Below the pieces are notes generated by a model. It was not told the origin of the DNA. It did not search any database and saw only the letters and a list, made by a program, of their open reading frames with translations. From the NCBI GenBank assembly GCA_024305745.1, contig JAHRBS010000012.1, positions 5,001 through 69,000 on the forward strand: 64,000 nt of DNA, written 5' to 3'. Made by a program: the position numbers and the translations under genes. This document shows positions 56,225 through 64,000 of this stretch, one piece after another (position 1 is the first letter of the stretch; the number at the start of each line of letters is the position of its first letter). The stretch comes from Polyporus tsugae. Its lineage: Eukaryota > Basidiomycota > Agaricomycetes > Polyporales > Polyporaceae.

Positions 56225-59013
56225 GACAGAGGTCGACGAGAGCGGCTAGGGGCGAGAAGAGAAGAGACCGAAGCGGGTTGGGAAAGGGAAGGATATATGC
56301 GGCGCAGGACAGGACTGGATCAGGCCTGCCAGGACTGGGAACACCCGCGCGACCGGACTAGCTCCTCCCAAGCGCTACTCATCCGAGCCGCCACCGGATT
56401 TCCATCCTTCCCTCATCGTTTTCCCCTCTCCACTTTCTTCCTCCCCTCTTGAAATTTCTCTTTTCGACCTCCAAATAAACCCTCGCTCCTAGCACAATTT
56501 CCTTCTGCTTACCCTCCCCCACCTCGTCGTACGGCTTATACTGCAGTGTTGACCTGCCTATGTATTACCATGACTGTTGGTCGCGCATCAGACTGAGCAG
56601 GATCACCAGGTCTCGATCGCGTGGGGACCTTGATCGCCTCTTGCCCTAACGACACTCTAACGACTCCAAGATCCCGGTCCCTCCCTGCAAAGCTTTTAAG
56701 CATCATCATTCCTCCCCGGTTTCCTGTCAAAGCACCCGCCCCGATCGTTCCTCTGCATATCGTCTTCTTCAATTTAACTTCAAACGTCGATCCTCCCAAA
56801 CCCCAAGTGTACACCAGTACCCAACCGGTACCGGTCAAACCGTTGAACCACCGCAAACCGTCCACGCAAAGTACCCTCCAGTTGACTGCGTCGCATCGCA
56901 TCCCATCTACTGACGATCCCTACATAAGTGCTCCCATAGATAACATTCACGCGGTCCAGCGTTCAACCATCAATTCCAATACATTCTCAAGAACACCCGC
57001 CCAAGATGCCAATGCGTAGGCCGTATGAGTCGAGTCCCATCCGCACCAATCCATGCGTGCACATCACACTCGCCTTCGATATGGAGCCGCCTGCCCATCC
57101 AATCCGCCCATTTCCCCCGACCGCGTAAGCAGCTCCCCGCAAGTCCTCTCCCCACCGGGTCTCGCATGCGCAGAGATGCACATGCTATGATTGATGTGGA
57201 ACTATTGACCGGTGTGCCCAGGCAGGATCTACAGTCTACTCGTAAGCATTCGCGAGGTGCGTACTGTTATCTATGCTTCCCTTCGAATTATGGCTAAGTA
57301 ATATTAGCCCTCTCTGTGGTATGGGTCCGCATGGTCACCATCTCACAGGAATTTAGTAAGTACGTCCAGCCGTTCGCGGAATCAGTGTCAGGGCGCATCT
57401 CCGACCGGACAACGACGCAGTTCGATCTGAGTAGCCCGGGTCTACTTATGATGTTTAGCCATTCGCTGTCAGGGGTAAGTGTGCACCATTCTATCATCCC
57501 CTTGAGACCGACACACATGTAGCAAGTACTGATTCTATACCCTCTTGCACACGTGCGTCCTATCCAAGTATACAACAGGGCATTCATTGCGCAAATAGCT
57601 AGATAGATCCGAGTTTGCCGAGACCGGTACACGTAAAACCCCAGTGCCTCTGGTGGTTCGACGTCGACGTCGCTCAGCCGGGTTCAACCGCAACCGACAT
57701 GCAAAAGGCGAGGCAAGTCACACAAAACATATTGACAACCGCTCGTGATCCTACGACGAGTAACGGAGGTCAGTCGCATATTGCACTGGATACCTCCTTC
57801 GTTTTCTACGTTGTACAAGGCGTGCTCAACTTCTGAATATTCATTCATGCGAGACGATTGGAGTTGTAGCGCCTAGTACCGTCGGCAACCGAGGGGAAGG
57901 CTGCGCGCGCGGCACTGGTCCCGCCCTGTCGCGTCCCGCTGGAGTCGGCATTAGCTCCCGCCACTGTCCCGCCACCAGCTTACTCACCGCCCGAGTGTGG
58001 CGGCCGCGCACGCCTTGGCGTAAATTATGTAAGGGCGATCTGTTCAGATGTTTTCCACTTCTGTACAAGTATGCACTAAGTACCGTTTGAAGTTCTGTGG
58101 TCCAGTACCATGGTTCCGTGTCCCTCGCACCCTCGTTAGGCTCGAGCCTTGAGTCCTCTCTTTTGATCGCACGCTCTAGACCGCGCTTTGAGGCCAGTGA
58201 CAGTCACGCTGAGGTTAAGTCGCATTCATGAACTGTATACGTAGCGCCTCCGAGATTCAATATTCAGGTCCTGAAACTAGTTTTGTGACTGTGGCCCTGA
58301 AGGCCTGACCAGGAGACCAATCGCGGTCACAATCACAAGCCCAGGTAGAGTAACTAACAACGTTTACTTACCATTGGCAGCGAAGCCTGTTGAACGTTAC
58401 CTTGAGCGACCCGAATAGCCCCCGAATATATGTGTTGCATCTTTGCTGTGACGGCGCGACCCCTTTTCTGTCGGTTTCGACGCTTGACCTCCGAGCGAAG
58501 CGCTAGTTCGTTACTTCGCCTTGGATTCGTGGGCGAAGATACATGCAGGACGATCCAACAAAGTTAGCGGGCTTCGCTAATAGATTGCCAGAATGAACAG
58601 CATACTCGACAACCCGCCAAAAAACCGACGTGTGCGAGCCAGGTTGAAGGTGTGAGTACACAGGCTGAGGTCTAGACAGCCACCTGACGGACCTGGGTTC
58701 GAAGGGCCCAGTCGTTCAGTTTCTTTTGCTCTATCACAGGCTAACTTGAATGCCAGATGGATCCGACCAGACAATGTTACTGAGACATGGACTTTTGCAC
58801 GTTCATCCAATCTAATAAGTACAACTTCTCCGAGAAACTCCTTCCGTGGACAAGTCAATGCGAAACAGACGGGATAACGTGATCCATGAACAGAGGCAGT
58901 ATGTACATGTGTATATACAGCGACAGACGGTAACGCTCGCACCCGCTAGGTAGAGGATATCAAAGTCGGTTGTGACACAGGCGGCGGGAGAGCATATCGA
59001 TATCGTGAATCGT
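56225..59013. other. Gene-free stretch between G-alpha and Vps74
   Basis: About 2.8 kb without a supported gene. The first 300 bp, C/T-rich on the plus strand, is likely G-alpha promoter. The remainder has only short frames on both strands with no splice-compatible partners. A GGTTCGAAGGG box at about 58,690 is not part of a tRNA fold. Confidence 0.5.
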
Positions 59014-60685
59014 CTACAGCAATGAATCGAGTTTTGAGAGAACCTCGAGCACGCCAGCCACGAGCTCAAAGCACAAGTCCTCCTCCCCTCCGTGCATCTC
59101 CTTCTTCGCCTCCTGCACGAGCCCCAGCACGGCCTCTCTCGAGCTGACGCCCGCCCCGCCCATCCCAATGCGCGACGCCTCCCTCCGCCGGCTCCCCAAC
59201 CCGCTCCGGCTCTCTCCCGAGCTGCTCCCAAACGGCCAGCTCGCGAACTCGCCCAGGATGTCGTCGCACCGCTGGAACGCCGCCTCGCGGTCCTCGTACG
59301 TCAGCCGCCCGAACGCGTTGTCGAGCACGCTCGCGGCGTACGCAGCGCACACCAGGCAGACCGCGCGCATCGCGCGGCACTGCGTGCCCTCCTTGCCGAG
59401 CGCGGCGGGCGGCACCGCGGCGGTGGTCGACGTGAGGAGGGCGACGACGCGGGAGACGATGCCCTCCTTGGTGCGGACGTCCGCGACGGGGTGTGTGGCC
59501 ATGTCGAACAGCAGGAAGTTGCGCTTCTCGGTCCGGAGCACGCCCTTGTCGACGAGGCCCTTGGCGAGCCGCTCGCGCACCTGCTTCAGCTGGAAGCCGA
59601 TCTTCATCACGTTCCACGTCTCGCCTGCGGACGTGGACCGGCGGCGTTTGGGCCAGGGGTGGTGGGAAGGGAGAGAAGGGCGCGAATCAGCCTGCGTCGC
59701 GTGAGCATCGCGCGGGAGCGCGCATGGGGGGGGGGCTTCCGAGTTCCTAGGGCCGCGGGGACTGAGGACTCACCGCTCAAGAGGTCTATCCAGCTGTTCA
59801 CGGCTATGCGTTCCGTCAACTCCTGGCTTTTCATCATCCGCAGCGCCTCGTCTAGGATCGTCTCGCCCGTTTGTCGGTCGTCGAGGACCTCGACGAGACG
59901 TTCGGCGAGTGGGAGATGTCTCCGATTTGAGTCCTTGACGAGCGCGATGCGACGGCGGAGCGCGAGCTCGATCAGGATGCAGCCGCGGAGTGCGTATGAG
60001 ATGTTGTCATTCCAGAACGAGAGGTATCCCTAGAATTGCGCGGTTTGCGGTGAGTTTCTCATGTGAGGCTGAGCACTGTACGGTCGACCGAAACGGAAGA
60101 GCGAGACGAAGCGAGATGTCCGAGGAGTCTGGGAGGTGAAGAGTACAGATGCTTGCCCGTTTTATCTGTACGCGGCGAGATTCTACACTCTGGTCATCTC
60201 CCGTGAGACGAAACAAGACGTTAGGCCGCTCAAGTCGCGCAGTGCGGCGCTTCTCCCGCCGGGGTCTAGTGAGGCTCGGACAGGACGGCGTATGCGAGTA
60301 GAACGATCGTCCGTGGGAATCATGGTACACGGAGTACCCAGGGATAGCGTGGGTAGGGGTGCAAGTGCAGGCCAAAACTCACCTGTTTGTCCTTGAGCCC
60401 GAGGAGGAGAACCTCCTCCATAATAGTAAGCCGTGGCGGCTTGCCCCCTAGCCGGGCATCCTCGTCTTCGCGCTCGAGGTCTCTTGGGTCATAAGCTATC
60501 TTGCTGCCGCCTTCGAACGCAGAGCCGGCATGTACGGAGGGTGAATGGAGAGACTCGCTACGAGAGACAGATCCGCCGCCGTTTGAGGCGGTGCCGTTGA
60601 ATCCCCAAGAGTTGTCGACATCGTCGTCGCCAGTGGGGGTAGAGGCAGGAACACGGCGACGAGACAGACCACCAGCAGAGCTCAT
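59014..60685 (-). CDS. VPS74: GOLPH3/Vps74 Golgi glycosyltransferase-retention protein, 389 aa
   Basis: Exons 60685-60383, 60029-59774 and 59624-59014, all in frame. It binds PI4P on Golgi membranes and the tails of glycosyltransferases to keep them in the Golgi via COPI. Signature blocks: [87 protein letters not shown] and [14 protein letters not shown]. The first 75 residues are disordered and include SRRR, as in yeast, where arginines in this region contact membrane and coatomer. It is longer than the yeast protein because of a Gly/Ser/Arg-rich insert near residues 320-345. The substrate clients may include the GT69 enzyme in this window; that link is inference. Confidence 0.92.
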
Positions 60686-61008
60686 CGCATGAAACAGACG
60701 GGAGGGGGTGGAAAGCGAGAAGTAGATTGGAGGCAACTTGGGACAGCGAGCTCACACCGGACTAGCAGGCTGAGGCTGCGGGTGGCGGAGCCGCTCATCT
60801 TGACGCCCATACCTCATATATGCGCAGATGTGACCGCCGTTTCTTCGACGCTTGTCGTCGTCTCCTTCCTCCCGTTCATCGTCCCGAACAGCGAGTTCAA
60901 GGCACCAGACGGTCGGCTCGACATGTATGTATTCCTACCATCGTGAGCGCCCTTCGCTTATGGCCATCATGTCCTGTCGGCGGCTTTTGTGGCACGCTCA
61001 TCTTGTGC

Positions 61009-62679
61009 ATGCAACAGTACTCATCTGCGGCGACTCTGGCCCATTTCTTAGGTCATTCCGACCATCTTATGGGGAATTCTGCCCGCCAGGCCGTCCACCA
61101 TGCTCCTAGCAACATCGTTACACGCATATATCCACCTCCTATAGACCGACTGCCCGTCGAGATCCTCAGCCACATCTTCCGGCTTCTCTGGCTCGAGACC
61201 GGCCCTCATCCCAGGCTTGACATCGAGTCTTGGCCTCGCTATCATCCGATTCACCCTTCTGTCATATATATCACCCACGTATGTCGCAGATGGCGCGAGA
61301 TTGCCCTGGACACGCCTATCCTCTGGAGCCGGATCGACGATACCCTCGCAGACCGCATGCTGGCTTTCCTCCAACGGTCTCGATCTGCGCCCGTTTCCTT
61401 GTCCACTTACCTTGCACTTCCACATCAGGGCAATGCCGGCGCAATCGTTGCCGCGGTACTCGATTCTTGTCGGGAACGACTACGTCGCCTCGACGTCAGG
61501 CTCCACGCCTACGATATTTTCACACACTCCCGCATCGACTTCGCGGCGTCGAACCTGGAGTGTCTCACCATACAATGCGAGCTATACGATGGAGTCGAGA
61601 TCGTTCATTATCCGCTACTACTCCAGGGACAGACGACATCTTTGAGGGCCCTCACTCTTCTCCACATCCGCCACTGGCTTCCTGCCAATCTTTTCCCGAG
61701 CCTCGTCCATCTCAACATCTCGTACTTTTACATGGAGGAGCTTCCGCTCCGCATGCTCTCACATTTTCTCGCCGGTTGTCCTCGGCTCGAGACCCTTCAT
61801 ATTGGCGAGGTCTGGAGCTATCCCCTCCTCGACTTGGACCTTACGCCCCCCGTGCAAAAAGTACATATGCCCCATCTACGCAGTATCTCCACCTGTTGTA
61901 CCACGCTCCAGACCGCGTCTCACATACTTTCCAGCCTCGAACTACCGCCAAAGACTCGGATCCGGATCCACAACGCACCCGTCAGTGCGCACACGACCGC
62001 CGACGACAATCGTCCCCCATCCTTGGCCTTCATGCAGCCTCTCACGCGCCTCGAGCTCGCCGCAAACAACACCACTCTCTACCTAGTCGCCGAGGGAGAA
62101 GGTGCAGGCATCTGGATACAGGCGAAATGGGAGGGAGGATCGCCAAGTGTCTGGCCCGCGTGGCTCCGCCAGCTGCCCGAAACGGTCCCGCTCGCCTCCG
62201 TCAGAGAGTTCCACGTCTCGCTCGCGGACTGGAGCATCCTGCCTGGACTCCTCAGCTGCATGCCCACCCTGTTGACGCTCGGGGTCATGACGCTCCCGGA
62301 CGACCCTACACACCAGCCCATGATATCCGCGCTCCAGTCCGCGGTCGAGACTCCGGCCCTGTGCCCTTGGCTCTCGCGCCGTCCAGGCCTCTCGACTCTC
62401 AGCATCCAGTGTAACACGACGCCGGACGTTAGTCGCATCGTCTCTCCAATGACCCGAGATTCCCGGCGATTGTCGCGTCTCGTCCTCGACTTTCCAAGCT
62501 GTATCTCCCCCGAGCCATTTCTTGGGAAGGTCGACGAGATCGAGATCGGCTGCGGAGGCATCTGCATCTGGAAGAAGAGGAGTGGGTGGGACGTCGAGAA
62601 CGAGTACTGGCGGCTTCCGGAAGAGGACGAACCGCGGTGCGTGCTCCCGTGGACCGCCGCTGCGTGTAGTGCGCCGTGA
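61009..62679 (+). CDS. F-box protein with LRR-like region, 556 aa
   Basis: An intronless gene. The F-box-like domain is near the N-terminus: PIDRLPVEILSHIFRLLWLE followed by THVCRRWREIALDTPILWSRI. After it come irregular leucine-rich repeats (SLRALTLLHIRHWL, SLVHLNISYFYMEELPLRML, PRLETLHIG). This is the architecture of the large Agaricomycete family that recruits targets to SCF ubiquitin ligases through Skp1. Frame is open upstream to 60820; I chose the ATG at 61009 because the sequence before it is low in protein character and overlaps the probable promoter shared with Vps74. The ATG at 61069 is an alternative. The substrate is unknown. Confidence 0.8.
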   Translation: MQQYSSAATLAHFLGHSDHLMGNSARQAVHHAPSNIVTRIYPPPIDRLPVEILSHIFRLLWLETGPHPRLDIESWPRYHPIHPSVIYITHVCRRWREIALDTPILWSRIDDTLADRMLAFLQRSRSAPVSLSTYLALPHQGNAGAIVAAVLDSCRERLRRLDVRLHAYDIFTHSRIDFAASNLECLTIQCELYDGVEIVHYPLLLQGQTTSLRALTLLHIRHWLPANLFPSLVHLNISYFYMEELPLRMLSHFLAGCPRLETLHIGEVWSYPLLDLDLTPPVQKVHMPHLRSISTCCTTLQTASHILSSLELPPKTRIRIHNAPVSAHTTADDNRPPSLAFMQPLTRLELAANNTTLYLVAEGEGAGIWIQAKWEGGSPSVWPAWLRQLPETVPLASVREFHVSLADWSILPGLLSCMPTLLTLGVMTLPDDPTHQPMISALQSAVETPALCPWLSRRPGLSTLSIQCNTTPDVSRIVSPMTRDSRRLSRLVLDFPSCISPEPFLGKVDEIEIGCGGICIWKKRSGWDVENEYWRLPEEDEPRCVLPWTAAACSAP

Positions 62680-64000
62680 TGTCCGTACGGTACGTATGTA
62701 TCCAAGTTGTGGAGAGGGCTAGTGGGTCACCCATCCCACTCGTCTGCGTACCGTCATTGAGCTGCGCTGACCAGTCTTCATGTAGATCCATTTTGGGGTA
62801 GAACTGGTTTCAGCCGTATGGATTCATGATCATGTTCGGATCATGTGCGAACGACACGAGACTCTGCGATTGCGTAGTGTTAATCCAACCGTTGCATCCA
62901 TTGTGGATCCGCGGAACTCTCGTTTAAATGTATTGCTCGGTGTCGGGAGGTGAGCATTGATCGGAACCTCCCGGTTAGCACGCGAAGTTCGCGTGTGTCT
63001 ATTCATTTCTAACCGACGCTGACGTCCTCGGGGTGTTTAATAAACAGGCCGCGGAGAACTCGTTCGTCCCAGCAAGACCTTCACAGGCACGACAGAGTGT
63101 CGGAAACCGGGTGAGTAATCTTTGCAACCGTGTCGTACACTTCGCGGGCTGATCGGGTCTATCTGCCTAGGGCGGGCGTGACAGTGGAGATGTCCGTGCA
63201 TCGCGGGCGCGAGCGCAGTCTGCGTGCAAGCCCGATTCGGGGAGTGGATCGCGGATGTGAAAGGTTCGTGTTTGCGCACCGTCAACCTCATTTCCGTTAA
63301 AGTTGCTGCCCGCTGGCCAACACGTGTCGCACGCCCGCTTTACTGCCCCTTCTGTTTTCTCATGAATACCGAGCTTCCATGGTATTGGGGTGCCTTCTTT
63401 GACTTCTCGGTAGCGATACTGTCTCTTGAAGCTGTCGCGTTCACAGAGCTCCAAGACGGTTCACGACAGATTCGCTCATCGCCGCGTGAAGATGAATGTC
63501 CAAGCCGGGATTGTTCTCAAGCAGACGTCATCGCGTCGGCCATGGTGAAAGAAAGCCAGAAGTTGCCAGTTTGGGAACCCCGCCATCGACGTAAACAACG
63601 GCTCTCTCATCGACGCCCGTGCGTTCAGTCTGTTGGAGGTCTGTGCCTTTTCATGGTTTCAGGCATGGTCTCCATCGCGACTGCGCACTTCGACAGCTAC
63701 GGCTTCTCCATCTCCATTTTCCTCTATGAGGTCAGCTGGACTGAGCGTGTTATGTGTTCGCGCCGATCCCAGCAGACTGTCGCAACGGCTTATCCGTATC
63801 AAGATCAAGTCTTCAGCGATTGGTTCATTGCTGGTCGGTCTACACGGAGATGGATATAGAGTGGATTGGAGACACGAGGCAGCACGAGATGTCGATTCCT
63901 GTGATCGAGAGGAATGCTGTTGCGGAGCCGTCCAGCCCCGCCGGTTTCTCATTGACGAACGGTACCTTGCAGGCTGACTGGACACCGTGTATCCGGTTGC
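62680..64000. other. Right end, no supported gene
   Basis: Open frames on both strands at 63,037-63,985 are without recognisable motifs. The stretch could hold the 3' end of a gene lying outside the window, but nothing decides it. No repeats were noticed. Confidence 0.45.

Noticed and set aside
58680..58720. tRNA gene around a GGTTCGAAGGG box
   Set aside because: No T-stem, no A box at suitable distance and no cloverleaf.

Overview
The window looks like a nuclear segment of a filamentous basidiomycete, most likely an Agaricomycete. The evidence is intron-dense genes with GT-AG introns of about 50-60 nt, C/G-ending codons, and recognisable fungal genes: separase, CBP3, Vps74/GOLPH3, a GT69 CMT1-type mannosyltransferase, thymidylate synthase, an F-box protein and a divergent G-alpha. 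The order is not certain, and a polypore-like species is only a guess.

The window splits into two compartments. Positions 1 to about 37,000 are accessory and repeat-rich. Positions 37,600 to 62,700 are an ordinary core block: GT69 (-), CBP3 (-), a probable mitochondrial protein (+), thymidylate synthase (-), separase (+), G-alpha (-), Vps74 (-) and an F-box protein (+).

The accessory part holds a 1,028-aa protein of unknown function (2,324-5,518), a 1,486-aa SNF2-like helicase (6,870-12,396), a roughly 3 kb palindrome carrying two divergently transcribed and diversified copies of one small gene (15,565-18,568), and two very long minus-strand genes of unknown function (20,899-31,272). The upstream one of these has a ParB/DGQHR-like motif, and the two may be a single gene. 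There are also two dispersed copies of a small two-exon gene (14 kb and 32.6 kb), a hammerhead ribozyme (33,841-33,910) and a decayed cluster at 34.7-37 kb that fuses a separase fragment to a truncated GTP/GDP carrier.

The most unusual signal is a set of three unrelated families of short DNA palindromes, each with its own territory. TGTCCGTCCWGGACGGACA occurs about 20 times exactly, plus a dozen or more near-copies, only between 0.3 and 19.6 kb. GTCCGCGCGGAC occurs in arrays with a strict 25-bp period at 24.4, 28.9 and 31.8 kb, plus a small unphased cluster at 33.65 kb; two arrays lie inside introns of the giant genes. A hairpin of the form TGCGAG..GCAG/CTGC..CTCGCA is repeated about 11 times at 34.0-34.6 kb. 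Many copies sit in larger foldbacks, and at least two foldbacks are centred on or near the 19-mer. No palindrome of these families was seen in the core block.
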